64,000 bases of DNA, taken from NCBI RefSeq assembly GCF_000190415.1, contig NZ_AEWF01000008.1:17739-81738 (forward strand), given 5' to 3'. Under the pieces are notes generated by a model. It had not been told where the DNA came from. It did not search any database and was given only the letters and a program-made list of their open reading frames with translations. This DNA comes from Candidatus Odyssella thessalonicensis L13. Lineage in GTDB: Bacteria; Pseudomonadota; Alphaproteobacteria; Paracaedibacterales; Paracaedibacteraceae. The position numbers were made by a program, and so were the translations under genes. Positions 39,964-49,744 of the stretch are shown here, one piece after another. How positions within the stretch are numbered: position 1 is the first letter of the stretch; every line of letters begins with the position of its first letter.

Positions 39964-40520
39964 AATTCTCTTTTAACCAGACCACGCTTCAAGAAACGCT
40001 AAAGCAAAGAAATCTCATTTTATGGTGCTGCGGCGGTTTAACCCTGACTAACTTACTTTTGGTCATTAAACTTATAAATGCTCAAGAGCATTGGGTGCTT
40101 ATCCCGCAAGCTGATATTGATCATCGTCTTGAGATGACCACCACTTATCAATCAGATGATTATTTTATTGACTGGGCTAATGGTGTGGTCAGCACTGTTC
40201 TCAATGTTAACTCCGATAGTATCGATTGGAAAGTTCAGCAGATTCTTAAAATTTCTGTCCAGAGTTATGGGGCATTGAAAGAGCGGCTTAAAAAAGAGGC
40301 TGAGATCATTAAGAAAGATCGGATTAGTACTGTTTTCTATCCGAAGAAATTTACTGTTAACAGAGATCAAAAAAATATTCTCGTGACCGGTCAACATGTC
40401 GCTTACTTTGGCACGGATTCCGTACCCGTGATTACCGAGAAAACGTATCGGGTGGAGTGGGACGTGCGGGCGCGGGGTATCATTTTACTTAAAGATTTTC
40501 AGGAGATGAAAAATGAATAA
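39960..40520 (+). CDS. traE: F-type conjugation protein TraE
   Basis: The 186-residue protein (ATG at 39960 in the ATGA overlap with traL) has one N-terminal membrane helix (LILWCCGGLTLTNLLLVIKL) and a periplasmic VirB8-like body ending YRVEWDVRARGIILLKDFQE. TraE is the VirB8 equivalent and forms part of the inner-membrane scaffold. It overlaps traK by eight bases. Confidence 0.85.
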   Translation: MKFSFNQTTLQETLKQRNLILWCCGGLTLTNLLLVIKLINAQEHWVLIPQADIDHRLEMTTTYQSDDYFIDWANGVVSTVLNVNSDSIDWKVQQILKISVQSYGALKERLKKEAEIIKKDRISTVFYPKKFTVNRDQKNILVTGQHVAYFGTDSVPVITEKTYRVEWDVRARGIILLKDFQEMKNE

Positions 40521-41175
40521 AATGCTTCTTTTGGCCTCTGGCTTATTAATGACAACTCAGCTCTGGGCAGCCACACCTCTCAATCCGACAGAGGTTTTAC
40601 AGTTCTCAATTGCTAAGGATGGGCTGACACGGATCTCAATTGAGAATGATAGTATTGATGGCATTTATGTTTATCCCATGGAATATGAGGATAACATTAA
40701 ACATCATCCCAGCGGCCATGTGTTTGTCGTAGCCGAAGATATGAACAGTTCTCTTTATGTAACCCTTCTGACTAAACGAGGCTTGGCGCAGGATTTGAAA
40801 TTGACGCCTGCAAAGAAGAAAGCCGAACCTATTCTACTAAAATTTGAAGATGAAAAACTTCACCAAAAAGAACTTCTCGATCAAACAAGCTCTCTGCTTG
40901 AAAAGTTTATTCAAGGCCTAATTCCTGGCGGTTTTTATCGGATAGAAATTGAGGAGGCGAGTCGGAGTCGAGGCTCTTTGAGCTGTGTTGTGGAAACGGC
41001 TTACCAGAAAGCTCCGTATCGAGTTCTTGTTTATACCGTAAAGAATGAAACTGGTGAAAAAGTGACCTTGGATAATCGGCTGTTATGGGAGGAAGGAGAT
41101 TTGGCGCTTGCTTTTGATAAGAGCCAGATTGAGGCCAACCAGACAGCCAAAATGTATGTCATCCAAAAAATCTAA
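40513..41175 (+). CDS. traK: F-type conjugation protein TraK
   Basis: The 220-residue exported protein has a signal peptide (LLLASGLLMTTQLWAATPLN, cleavage after about residue 20) and a TraK/VirB9-like secreted body. It binds TraB and TraV to form the outer-membrane core complex. It is followed by a small pilin-like gene rather than directly by traB. Confidence 0.85.
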   Translation: MNKMLLLASGLLMTTQLWAATPLNPTEVLQFSIAKDGLTRISIENDSIDGIYVYPMEYEDNIKHHPSGHVFVVAEDMNSSLYVTLLTKRGLAQDLKLTPAKKKAEPILLKFEDEKLHQKELLDQTSSLLEKFIQGLIPGGFYRIEIEEASRSRGSLSCVVETAYQKAPYRVLVYTVKNETGEKVTLDNRLLWEEGDLALAFDKSQIEANQTAKMYVIQKI

Positions 41176-41186
41176 GGAGAACAGTT

Positions 41187-41498
41187 ATGAGGGAGGTTAA
41201 AATTCCCGACCATCCGCCTCAGAAATGGGGCAAGGCTCTCGCTTACACAACGGCCATCTTACTTTTAACTGCCGTCGGTGCGTATGCCAATCTTGAACAG
41301 CAGGTCGATAAAATCAGCAACTTAGTTTTAGGTAAACTTGCTGGTACTGTTATCGGCGGTGGATTAGCTTTTGGGGGCGGCCATACAATTTATAATGGCC
41401 ACCTTATGAAAGGTGCCGCTCAGGTCTTGCTGGGTCTTGTTATCAGTATTGGCGTTTGGGCCGCAAAATCAGGCGCCATATTTGCTGGGTTAAGCTAA
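41187..41498 (+). CDS. pilin-like small membrane protein (candidate TraA)
   Basis: The 103-residue product has a hydrophobic export segment (residues 17-33), then a mature region of about 65 residues with two hydrophobic helices separated by HTIYNGHLMKG. The Gly-rich first helix (LAGTVIGGGLAFGGG) and the second (LLGLVISIGVWAAKSGAIF) match the VirB2/TraA pilin topology. No other pilin candidate is seen in the operon. The placement between traK and traB is unlike F, where traA precedes traL. The stop is one base before the traB ATG, and AAGGAGAAC supports its start. Confidence 0.6.
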   Translation: MREVKIPDHPPQKWGKALAYTTAILLLTAVGAYANLEQQVDKISNLVLGKLAGTVIGGGLAFGGGHTIYNGHLMKGAAQVLLGLVISIGVWAAKSGAIFAGLS

Positions 41499-41499
41499 G

Positions 41500-42819
41500 A
41501 TGCTGAACTTAAAAGACCTAATAAATAAGGTGGTCACAAGGGGGAGGGGCAAAAGCCCTTCCTTCGAAACTCCTCAAGCTTTGAAATCAAAGCAAACTCT
41601 TATCAAAATCGGGGTCGGAATCGTTCTCATGGGGTGCTTGGTCTATGGTTTAGTACTCACTGAGGAGACTTCAGTCGATGTTAAGCCCAAAGCTGACGAT
41701 CTTGCCAAGAAGGATATAGCTGAGATGGCAACGCCCATCAGTGCTGTAAACGAGCGCGAAATCTGGGCGAGTCGCGTCGAAAAGCAAAGCAAGAAGGTTG
41801 AAGAAGAAGCAACAAAGGTTCTGCAAGAAAATGAATTTTTACAAAAACGTCTTGATGTTTTAGAAGAGCTGATTAAAAACCATAAAGCGCCCCATGAGAT
41901 CCCGGAGGATCCGTACCACGTTGCTCCTTCAGCAGCCATAAATGAAGGCCAAGCCACCCCCCGACCCTCTTCGCAACGAGGGCCGACCTTTCCGCCGGCC
42001 ACAGATAATGCAGGGGGCGCTGCCGCGCCTATGCAAGCGGATGCCAATTTGAATCAACCCCTTAAAAAACGGGGACCCAAAATTGGCTATATTGGCAGTA
42101 ATCACTTGTCAGGGGTGTCTTTTAAGACGACGGATATGTATTTTCCGGCTGGCACCTACAGCAAAGCTGTCATTACCAGTGGGGTCGCTGCCTCGACTGC
42201 TACGAATGCTCAAGGAAATCCACAACCGATGATGCTCCGTTTAGTTGATGACGGTAATTTACCGCGTGGCTTTAAAAGTCGAGTTAAAGATGCAGTCATA
42301 TTGGGGGCTTGCTATGGCGATATCTCCAGTGAGCGGGTGATGTGTCGCTTAGAGACGATGTCTTGGGTCGAGCCCAATGGAACTACCGTTGAAAAGAAAG
42401 TAGAAGGCTGGGTGATTGGCGAAGATGGAAGAGCTGGCTTAAGAGGACAGGTGGTCGACCGCTCGGGCGAAGTCGCACGGGAAGCCTTTGGGGCGGGCAT
42501 CTTATCGGGGATTTCAAATTTCTTTAAAATGCAAGCTCAAAACGGTGTATATCCACTTTCCGCTTTTGGGGCCACGAATGCTCTGAGTAACAAAGAGGCC
42601 CTTGAAGGGGCGGCGGCTTCAGGTGCCAGTAGCGCGTTAGACAAATTGGCCGACTTTTCTATTAAGCGTGCGGAGCAAATGCAACCTGTGATTCTGGTAG
42701 CCAGTGGTCGTGTCGTCGACATTGTCTTTAAGAGTGGGGTTGACCTTTCTCCGTTGGCGCAATCTGAAATGCAAATTTACGGCCAAAATCAAACGCAAGA
42801 TACGGGAGAAACGCCATGA
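41500..42819 (+). CDS. traB: F-type conjugation protein TraB
   Basis: The 439-residue inner-membrane protein is anchored by one helix (residues 33-53). A coiled coil (KKVEEEATKVLQENEFLQKR) and a Pro/Ser-rich linker (about 140-185) follow, then the VirB10-like beta barrel at 215-400 with GTYSKAVITSGVAAST and the late SGVDLSPLAQSE. It spans the envelope and couples the core complex to ATPases. Overlaps traV by four bases (ATGA). Confidence 0.9.
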   Translation: MLNLKDLINKVVTRGRGKSPSFETPQALKSKQTLIKIGVGIVLMGCLVYGLVLTEETSVDVKPKADDLAKKDIAEMATPISAVNEREIWASRVEKQSKKVEEEATKVLQENEFLQKRLDVLEELIKNHKAPHEIPEDPYHVAPSAAINEGQATPRPSSQRGPTFPPATDNAGGAAAPMQADANLNQPLKKRGPKIGYIGSNHLSGVSFKTTDMYFPAGTYSKAVITSGVAASTATNAQGNPQPMMLRLVDDGNLPRGFKSRVKDAVILGACYGDISSERVMCRLETMSWVEPNGTTVEKKVEGWVIGEDGRAGLRGQVVDRSGEVAREAFGAGILSGISNFFKMQAQNGVYPLSAFGATNALSNKEALEGAAASGASSALDKLADFSIKRAEQMQPVILVASGRVVDIVFKSGVDLSPLAQSEMQIYGQNQTQDTGETP

Positions 42820-43070
42820 AAGCTTCTTGTTTGATTCTTATCTTAATGCTAACCGGGTGCTCAACCTATTCAGAACAATTTGATTGCCCTTATGGGAAGG
42901 GGTTGGGATGTGCCTCCCTCTCCAAGGTCAATAAACTTCTCGATGAGCAGCAGATAGATCTCAACGAAGAACCCGGCAAAGCTGCGCCTAAAAAACGGCA
43001 AGTTCATGTCTATTATGGTCCTGATCAGATGAGCAAACTGATTACGATTTCTGATGCGGTTGATTTGTAA
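42816..43070 (+). CDS. traV: TraV-like lipoprotein, short
   Basis: The 84-residue lipoprotein (signal, lipobox LMLTGC) contains the TraV start motif with CPYGKGLGCASLSKVNKLLD. F TraV is about 170 residues, so this version is half length: it keeps the outer-membrane anchor and the TraK-binding part only. It overlaps traB by four bases. Confidence 0.8.
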   Translation: MKASCLILILMLTGCSTYSEQFDCPYGKGLGCASLSKVNKLLDEQQIDLNEEPGKAAPKKRQVHVYYGPDQMSKLITISDAVDL

Positions 43071-43093
43071 TCCAATAAAGGAACGATGATTTC

Positions 43094-45652
43094 ATGCAAG
43101 TCCCTCACGTTGAAGACATTTTACAAGAATGGGTTAATCTCCCCCGCTTACATCATCTTCTCCCCTATGAGAGCTATGATCCTCAAAGCCAACTATTTTA
43201 TAATCAAGGGGCAACAGGATTTGTCTTAGCTGCTCAGCCGATTGTAGGAGCTAGTCTCGATGATCAGCAAGGGATGGCGCAATTTTTCTGTCGACCTTCT
43301 AATCTTCCGGAAGGGGCCTCTGTCCAATTTTTAATGTTTGCAAGTCCCTGCATCTCGCCGCATTTAAATTATTGGCAATCAGCACGTCAAGGGGCCGTCT
43401 TTCAAAAATTGGCGCAACGGCGGCGGGACTTCTTGGAAGCCAAGGCTTATCAAGATCCTGCGGGGTTTCTCATCCGCGATTATCGTGTTCTCATCTCGTA
43501 TACGGTTCCCGGCCACGTTAAGGATATTATGGCACGCGACCAACTGCAAATGGTGCGCCAAGACCTGATGGCTATTTTGGCTAAATTAAAGGTCCATACA
43601 GACATTTTGGACGCCGAGGGACTAATCCGAGAAGTGGGAACGATTCTAAATCTCCATAACAGTACTTGGCCCTACCCAGCCCAGTGGAATGAACATGACA
43701 CTTTGGCTAAACAGATCATTGATCCTGATAAGAACTATCTTCACCAGAGCAACCATCTTTTTCTAAATGATGGCCAAACCTTATGTCGCAGTTACCGTCC
43801 CCACCATTCACCGGAGCTGTGGGCGCTGGGTCATATGGACCGCTTGATCGGAGATGTTTTAAATGTGGACCATAAAATTTCATGCCCATTTCTAACTCAT
43901 GCAGGGTTTTATGTGTTACCGAATCAAGGCGCAGCCAAGGCCAAAGCTTATAGTAAGCGCGAAACCTTAGAAAATGCGCTGCGTAATGGGATGAGTAAGT
44001 TCACTCCCAACTTAAGATCCCAATATGAGGAAGCTTCTGAAATTTGTGAAAAGTTCCAAATTGGCGATCGGGCAATTTTATCTTCCCTCACCTTCACCTT
44101 ATTTAGTCCGAATGAAGATATTTACCGTAATGAGAAAGACCTATTTGATATCTGGCAAGCCAGTGGCTGGAGTCTTCAGCCGACGCGGTATAATCAATTG
44201 CCTACCTTAATCTCCTGTCTGCCGATGACTTGGACTTTAGGCGAGCAAGGTGACTTATTGCATAAGGAAGCGTATGGGTATGGTACAGAGCTCTATAAGA
44301 TGGGGCAGGTGAAGAAAACTGTGACCAGTGAGGCTCAGAACCTTCTGCCTCTTTTAGCTGAATGGAAAGGACAAACGCCGCCCGGAATTCCCTTGGTGGG
44401 GCGGCGGGGCCAATTGTTTTTCTGGAGTCCTTTTGGCTTGGCATTGCTGCCAACCGCAGGAACGGTATTAACAGATCACGATTACAACGTTTGTATTGCT
44501 GGCCATCCTGGCTCAGGTAAATCAGTTTTCATGAACGAGCTTCTCGCTACTGTCTTGGGTGTCGGAGGCAAGGTTTTTGTTCTCGATTTTGGTAAAAGCT
44601 TTAAAAATAACTGCCAGATGCGCGGTGGACAGTATATTGATTTTGATATCCGCTTTCCCATTAGTTTAAATCCATTTTCTCGCATCCCAACGGGTCAAAC
44701 TGCCCGAGATAATGAGGAGCGTGAAGAAATGCTCTCTTTAATCACACCGGTCATTAAAGCCATGGCGGGAACAGATCCTATGTTCGATAAGTTAGAAAAT
44801 TCTTACATTGAACAGGCTGTTCGTTGGTCATGGAGGACCTACCAAACACGCAGTTCAGTGGATACCGTTCGGGAATTTTTGGAGAACCATCAGGAACGTG
44901 AAGCGCGTAATGTTGGGCAGCTTTTATATGCGTTTTCATCCCATGGGCCCTTTGGCCATTTCTTTAACAAGCCAGCAAACGCTAACTTTGAGAATACTCT
45001 GGTCGTCATTGAGACGGAGAACTTACGTAATTATCCGGCCTTGATGGCGGTGGTCGTACAAATGCTGATTATTCAGATCAATCAAATTATGGCTAAAGGC
45101 GATCGAAAAACTCCCTTTGTAATTATGATTGATGAAGCGTGGCAACTGTTAGCAGGCAAGAGCACGGCCCAGTTTATCTCGGCGCTCAGTCGAACCTCTC
45201 GTAAATACAAGGGCTCTTTGACCTTAGCCACTCAGCATCTTACGGACTATTTTAAGCCTGAGTGTCCGGGGGCGACAGAGGCTTTCAATTCAGCGGGATG
45301 GAAATGTATTTTACATCAGAAGAGTGACGTGATTTCCTCTCTAAAAAACCATCCGCAGTTGCAAGATTTTGTCAAAGATGGTTACCGAGAAACATTATTG
45401 AAATCCATTCATGCCAAACCGCCTCATTATTCTGAAGTAGCAATTTTTGGCCCCGGGGTTGAAGGGATTGTCGGCCGTTTACGCTTAGATCCGTTTAGTC
45501 GTATCTTATATTCCACCAATGCCTCTGAATATAGTATGATCGAACGCCTCCTTGAGCGGGGCCACAAGCTTGAAGATGCGATCGAATTGATTATTGAGTA
45601 TCAAGAAGGACGCTTGGCCCTTGAGGAAATCGAGGTAAGGCATGCAGTTTAA
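43094..45652 (+). CDS. traC: TraC, VirB4-type secretion ATPase
   Basis: The 852-residue cytoplasmic ATPase has a VirB4-like N-terminal half and a AAA+/RecA-like C-terminal domain. Walker A is AGHPGSGKSVFMNELL near residue 475, with the Walker B strand PFVIMIDEAWQLLAGKS near residue 675 and a TLATQHLTDYFKP strand after it. It drives pilus assembly. Its end overlaps traW by 11 bases. It is full length for TraC. Confidence 0.93.
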   Translation: MQVPHVEDILQEWVNLPRLHHLLPYESYDPQSQLFYNQGATGFVLAAQPIVGASLDDQQGMAQFFCRPSNLPEGASVQFLMFASPCISPHLNYWQSARQGAVFQKLAQRRRDFLEAKAYQDPAGFLIRDYRVLISYTVPGHVKDIMARDQLQMVRQDLMAILAKLKVHTDILDAEGLIREVGTILNLHNSTWPYPAQWNEHDTLAKQIIDPDKNYLHQSNHLFLNDGQTLCRSYRPHHSPELWALGHMDRLIGDVLNVDHKISCPFLTHAGFYVLPNQGAAKAKAYSKRETLENALRNGMSKFTPNLRSQYEEASEICEKFQIGDRAILSSLTFTLFSPNEDIYRNEKDLFDIWQASGWSLQPTRYNQLPTLISCLPMTWTLGEQGDLLHKEAYGYGTELYKMGQVKKTVTSEAQNLLPLLAEWKGQTPPGIPLVGRRGQLFFWSPFGLALLPTAGTVLTDHDYNVCIAGHPGSGKSVFMNELLATVLGVGGKVFVLDFGKSFKNNCQMRGGQYIDFDIRFPISLNPFSRIPTGQTARDNEEREEMLSLITPVIKAMAGTDPMFDKLENSYIEQAVRWSWRTYQTRSSVDTVREFLENHQEREARNVGQLLYAFSSHGPFGHFFNKPANANFENTLVVIETENLRNYPALMAVVVQMLIIQINQIMAKGDRKTPFVIMIDEAWQLLAGKSTAQFISALSRTSRKYKGSLTLATQHLTDYFKPECPGATEAFNSAGWKCILHQKSDVISSLKNHPQLQDFVKDGYRETLLKSIHAKPPHYSEVAIFGPGVEGIVGRLRLDPFSRILYSTNASEYSMIERLLERGHKLEDAIELIIEYQEGRLALEEIEVRHAV

Positions 45653-46271
45653 AAAGTTTCTGCCATTGGCAATTTTTCTCCTACGTATGCCAGTGGCGGG
45701 GAAAGACTTGGGAGTTATCTCTCAAGTCTTCGATATTAAAGAGAAGAGCCTTATAGAAGTTATTATCGATAAGCTCACACAGATGAAAGCTTCAGGACAG
45801 CTTGAAGAGCATCAAGAAGCAATTCAAAAACGTGTCCAATCTTCAATTGAGCGCCCTCCAGTAGGCGCAGCCCTTCCTAAAGCGACGGCTTATGCAACCA
45901 AGATCTATGACCCGACTTTAATTGTCAGCCAGGATATTAAAGATCACCAAGGACGAATTGTGGCTTATCAAGGGCAAACTTTCAATCCCTTAGACGACAT
46001 GTCTTTTGGTGAGCCTCTTCTTTTCTTGGATGGTGATGATACCGCCCATGTGAGCTGGTCTTTAGCTCAAAAGGGGAAAAAGGTTCTCATCAAGGGAGCC
46101 CCCCTTGCGCTCAGCCGCCAATTCAAAGTGCCGTTCTATTTTGATCAAGGAGGCGTCTTAGTGAAAAAGCTGGGTATTCAAGCGATTCCAGCGCGAGTGA
46201 GTCAGAAAGGTAAGGTTTTACTCATTGAGATGATGGGACCAGATCAATTGAAGGGGAAGATGCATGATTAG
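45642..46271 (+). CDS. traW: F-type conjugation protein TraW
   Basis: The 209-residue periplasmic protein has a signal sequence (LPLAIFLLRMPVAGKDLG) and the TraW pattern: the early KDLGVISQVFDIKEKSLIEV, then the late RQFKVPFYFDQGGVLVKKLG and a basic end. It works with TraU and TrbC in pilus assembly. The ATG lies inside the end of traC. Confidence 0.88.
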   Translation: MQFKKFLPLAIFLLRMPVAGKDLGVISQVFDIKEKSLIEVIIDKLTQMKASGQLEEHQEAIQKRVQSSIERPPVGAALPKATAYATKIYDPTLIVSQDIKDHQGRIVAYQGQTFNPLDDMSFGEPLLFLDGDDTAHVSWSLAQKGKKVLIKGAPLALSRQFKVPFYFDQGGVLVKKLGIQAIPARVSQKGKVLLIEMMGPDQLKGKMHD

Positions 46272-47268
46272 TAAAGTGAAAGCTATTCTTCTTCTGGTCT
46301 TCTTTATCAGCAATATGACATCCGTAAATGCTGAATCATCCTGTGTTGGCCGGTTTGTTAATCCAATTTCAGATATTTGTTGGAAATGCATCTTTCCCTT
46401 AGAAATTGCTGGCTTAACCGTTGTCAAAGGCAATCCAAGCCCCGAAGGTTCTAAAAAGATAATTTGTATGTGCCCTAGTCGTGTCTTGCGAGTCCCGATT
46501 CCAGGCATCCCCATTAGTTTCTGGGAGCCAGTGCGGTTGGTGGATGTCACACGCACCCCTTATTGTCTTGTTAATATGGGTGGCAAGCAGATGGCTTCAA
46601 CCGGTATCAATGGTCGCGGTGATGTCGAGGAAAATCCCGCTAATGGTACCCATAGTAGCTTTTACCATGTGCATTGGTATATCTATCCGGTTATCTACTG
46701 GCTCGAAGTTCTAACAGACTTCATTTGTCTAGAAAATCTTTCGGTAGATTTAGCCTATCTTACAGAATTGGATCCCTTATGGAACGACGATGAAAAGGCT
46801 CTGATCTTGAATCCAGAAGCGGCTTTGTTTGGCAATAAGATTGCCCAGGCTGCTTGTTTGGCAGACTGTACGGCAGCCTCGGTGCATCTGCCCCTCAATG
46901 TTTTATTCTGGTGCAATGGGTGTCAAGGCAGCTTATATCCATTTACCGGCACTGTCACAGAGCATATGGGCGGGGTTCAGACCAGCTTATTGATTACGGG
47001 TCGTTTTATGGCCAAGCTACACCGCGAAGGATTGCTATTGGGCTCTTATGGGGAGCTGGGTCTATGCGAAAAGTACCCTATGCCAATTATTCAGAAAAGT
47101 CAGTACCGACTACAGATGACCTATCCAATTCCAACCTCTAAGAACTGTTATGCCTTAGGGCACACGGAAGTCCTTTGGCAAAGTGGTAAAGAGTTTCCTT
47201 ATAAAGGCTCTGATTTTGGATATTTAGTTTGGCGCAAGCGAGACTGCTGCTTGCGAGCAATCCCTTAG
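46264..47268 (+). CDS. traU: F-type conjugation protein TraU
   Basis: The 334-residue periplasmic protein is cysteine-rich and matches TraU: a signal sequence, then ESSCVGRFVNPISDICWKCI, an NPEAALFGNKIAQAACLADC block, and the C-terminal SKNCYALGHTEVLWQSGKEF with a WRKRDCC ending. Many disulfides are expected, consistent with the thioredoxin-like TraF downstream. It overlaps the end of traW by eight bases (ATG inside). Confidence 0.92.
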   Translation: MISKVKAILLLVFFISNMTSVNAESSCVGRFVNPISDICWKCIFPLEIAGLTVVKGNPSPEGSKKIICMCPSRVLRVPIPGIPISFWEPVRLVDVTRTPYCLVNMGGKQMASTGINGRGDVEENPANGTHSSFYHVHWYIYPVIYWLEVLTDFICLENLSVDLAYLTELDPLWNDDEKALILNPEAALFGNKIAQAACLADCTAASVHLPLNVLFWCNGCQGSLYPFTGTVTEHMGGVQTSLLITGRFMAKLHREGLLLGSYGELGLCEKYPMPIIQKSQYRLQMTYPIPTSKNCYALGHTEVLWQSGKEFPYKGSDFGYLVWRKRDCCLRAIP

Positions 47269-47279
47269 GAAAAAAATTC

Positions 47280-47933
47280 ATGAAAATGATAACTTTACTT
47301 CCATTCTTATCGCTTGTATCTGCAGAACAGTCTGCACAAGCAATTATTGAAGACGCAGACAAGATTGCTGAGGCACAGGCCGCCTCTGTGCAAGCGTTCC
47401 TTGACGAGCAAGTGGCTGAGGCGGCCTCTGCTCCTAGCGGACTTCCCAGAAAGAAGTCGTCTGAAAAGCAGCCTTTTAAAGTGGTGGAGCCTCATAAGAT
47501 TGAAACTACTCAAGCTTGTCAGTCTAAGATTTCATCCCTAGAAAAGCCCCAAAGCAAAAATCCTTCCCAAGGTCAGCTTCTCATTTTTGCCTCATCCAGT
47601 TTACCGCGGGCCTCTTTGCAAGCTTTATCAGGTGAAGCGAAACGTATTAATGCTAAGCTCATCTTTCGGGGGCTTATCAATAATTCATTTAAGGACACGC
47701 AACTATTCTTTTCACAGCTTGAAATTACAGGAGAAATAGATCCTCCTCAGTTTGAGGCTTATCAAGTCACTACCGTGCCTACCTTTATCTTAGTGGATGC
47801 TGCTGGCAAAAAGGTTGATCGCCTTCAAGGTAATGTTTCGCTCAGCGAAGCCCTGGCCCAATTTAAAGATCACGGCGAGCTTAAGAATCTGGCGCGGCAG
47901 ATGCTCAAGAAATTAAGGAGCTCATGGTCATGA
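47280..47933 (+). CDS. trbC: F-type conjugation protein TrbC
   Basis: From the ATG at 47280, which follows AGGA, the protein has 217 residues. It has an N-terminal signal (MITLLPFLSLVSAEQSAQA), a low-complexity Ala/Lys-rich stretch, and the TrbC-type domain with thioredoxin-like fold (QLLIFASSSLPRASLQALSG, then YQVTTVPTFILVDAAGKKVD). It assists TraW and TraU. It overlaps the traN start by about ten bases. Confidence 0.85.
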   Translation: MKMITLLPFLSLVSAEQSAQAIIEDADKIAEAQAASVQAFLDEQVAEAASAPSGLPRKKSSEKQPFKVVEPHKIETTQACQSKISSLEKPQSKNPSQGQLLIFASSSLPRASLQALSGEAKRINAKLIFRGLINNSFKDTQLFFSQLEITGEIDPPQFEAYQVTTVPTFILVDAAGKKVDRLQGNVSLSEALAQFKDHGELKNLARQMLKKLRSSWS

Positions 47934-49744
47934 GAAAGCTCATTAATTATCTTGCTTTGGTTATTGCTTTAGGAGCGAGCGATCTGAGCTGGGCGACGCT
48001 TAATCCGGCCCAAAGTGAGAGAGAAGCTGAAGCGGCGATTCAGGAATCTCATACTGATCTCCAGAAAAACCCCCCGAAAGATCCCGAGGGTAGCGTGGGT
48101 TATGCAGGGACTAATATTCCGGAGACGGACTATAATGAGGGCGCTATTGAAGAAAAAAAATTTAAGGCGGCAGCGAACAATGAAGCTTATAAGCTTGTTA
48201 AGGACTCCATTGAACAGCGACCCCCTTATGAAATGGATGTTATCAACGACCCCATCTTTAAAGAGGCTAATCAAATCCTCTCAAAAGCAGAAGAAGGAGA
48301 GGTAGCAGAAAGTCAAGACGAGCCGGTTAAGCCTTCGATTTATAAATGTATTCGGGGCCGTAGCTTGTATGAGGCAAAGTGTAAACGTCTGCGGGTACCT
48401 CAAAAAGTCGGCACGCGGCAAGAAGAAAAAACTACCACCATTAATCTAAGCGGTCTTGCGGCATACAAAAGTGGTCACTTAGGTTTACTGACTAATTCCC
48501 GATCCCTTGCTCAATTCTTTTCTAATACTCGGCCCGCAACAAGTCAAGGCAAGATTATTGCCGCCTTCAAGGTTGTTTTTAACGGCGTCGAGGCGGCCAC
48601 AGGCCAAAAAATAGATCTCAATTTAGACGCCATTACATCGGTCACCTTCAAGCAATTTCATGGGGGAGAAATTCAATATCATTACGAAAGTTCGCGCCGC
48701 TCTAGCTCGGAGATTAGAGGGGCAAGGTATTTGCAATTTCAGGTGACCACCAAAGTTGATGTTCCAGTCTTTGAGCTGATTTGGCAAGAGGATTGTAAAA
48801 CCCTTGAAAGTCTCATCGATCAAGGGGAATGTGAGTTAGTGACGACGCGCTGCCTAAGTGGCCCGGAGACTCGAGTGATTGAGGGGGTTCCTGTGAGCGC
48901 TGATTGCTGGGAAGAGGAGCTCCTTTATCGTTGTCATAGTAAAGAGCAAAACACCTGTCAGCCCCTTCTCGAAAAAGGCTGTATTCAGGTCGCCTCTCAC
49001 TGCAAAACTGAGTACCAAGGCGAATGCCTCGAATGGGAACAAACCTTTGAGTGCTATGACAAGCCTCAGCGTTTGGCTCAAACGCGTCTTAAAGGAGATA
49101 CGCTGTTCTGTTTAGATGGCAATTGCGTCAATCAAACCTGGGACCCTAATCCTGATATGGCGGACTCGTTATCCAAACTTGCCATCTTTAAAGAGATGCA
49201 AAAAGATATGGATCCCAACACCCAGACTGTCTTCCGAGGCGAAGATCTGCGTTGTTCTCGAATTCCAGCAAGCTTTAAAAACTGTTGCTCGCAGAAGGGA
49301 TGGGGAATGAAAGTGGGCATGGCCGGATGCTCTGAAAATGAGAAGAAGCTTGCTCAACAACGAAAGCTCAATAAATGCGTGGTGGTTGGCACCTACTGTG
49401 CTGAAAAGAAGCTTGGTGTATGTGTAAAGAAAAAGACCACTTTTTGTTGTTATCAAACTAAATTAGCACGGATCTTGAATGAGCAAGGGCGCGGTCAATT
49501 AGGTCTACACTATGGTGATCCAGAGAACCCTCAATGCCAGGGATTAACCCTGACGCAATTTAGCAAGTTGGATTTTAGTAAGCTTAATCTGACTGAGCTC
49601 TTTCAAGATCTGTTCTCAAAGATCCAAATGCCAGATACGCAGAAGATTACTCAAGGAATCCAGCAATCGATCCGCGATCAATCCCGCCTCATCACCGACA
49701 AAGATAAACGCATGACCCAAGGACGTCCCAATGGTGAATTCTAA
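47930..49744 (+). CDS. traN: F-type mating-pair stabilisation protein TraN
   Basis: The protein has 604 residues from the ATG at 47930, nine bases after AAGGAG; an ATG six bases earlier is too close to that site. It is an exported, outer-membrane adhesin. A signal sequence is followed by a Glu/Lys-rich N-terminal part (about 25-130) and a large cysteine-rich domain (pairs such as CHSKEQNTCQPLLEKGC and CCSQKGWGMKVGMAGCSENE). TraN recognises recipient-cell outer membrane proteins and stabilises mating pairs. It overlaps traF by 14 bases. Confidence 0.9.
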   Translation: MRKLINYLALVIALGASDLSWATLNPAQSEREAEAAIQESHTDLQKNPPKDPEGSVGYAGTNIPETDYNEGAIEEKKFKAAANNEAYKLVKDSIEQRPPYEMDVINDPIFKEANQILSKAEEGEVAESQDEPVKPSIYKCIRGRSLYEAKCKRLRVPQKVGTRQEEKTTTINLSGLAAYKSGHLGLLTNSRSLAQFFSNTRPATSQGKIIAAFKVVFNGVEAATGQKIDLNLDAITSVTFKQFHGGEIQYHYESSRRSSSEIRGARYLQFQVTTKVDVPVFELIWQEDCKTLESLIDQGECELVTTRCLSGPETRVIEGVPVSADCWEEELLYRCHSKEQNTCQPLLEKGCIQVASHCKTEYQGECLEWEQTFECYDKPQRLAQTRLKGDTLFCLDGNCVNQTWDPNPDMADSLSKLAIFKEMQKDMDPNTQTVFRGEDLRCSRIPASFKNCCSQKGWGMKVGMAGCSENEKKLAQQRKLNKCVVVGTYCAEKKLGVCVKKKTTFCCYQTKLARILNEQGRGQLGLHYGDPENPQCQGLTLTQFSKLDFSKLNLTELFQDLFSKIQMPDTQKITQGIQQSIRDQSRLITDKDKRMTQGRPNGEF

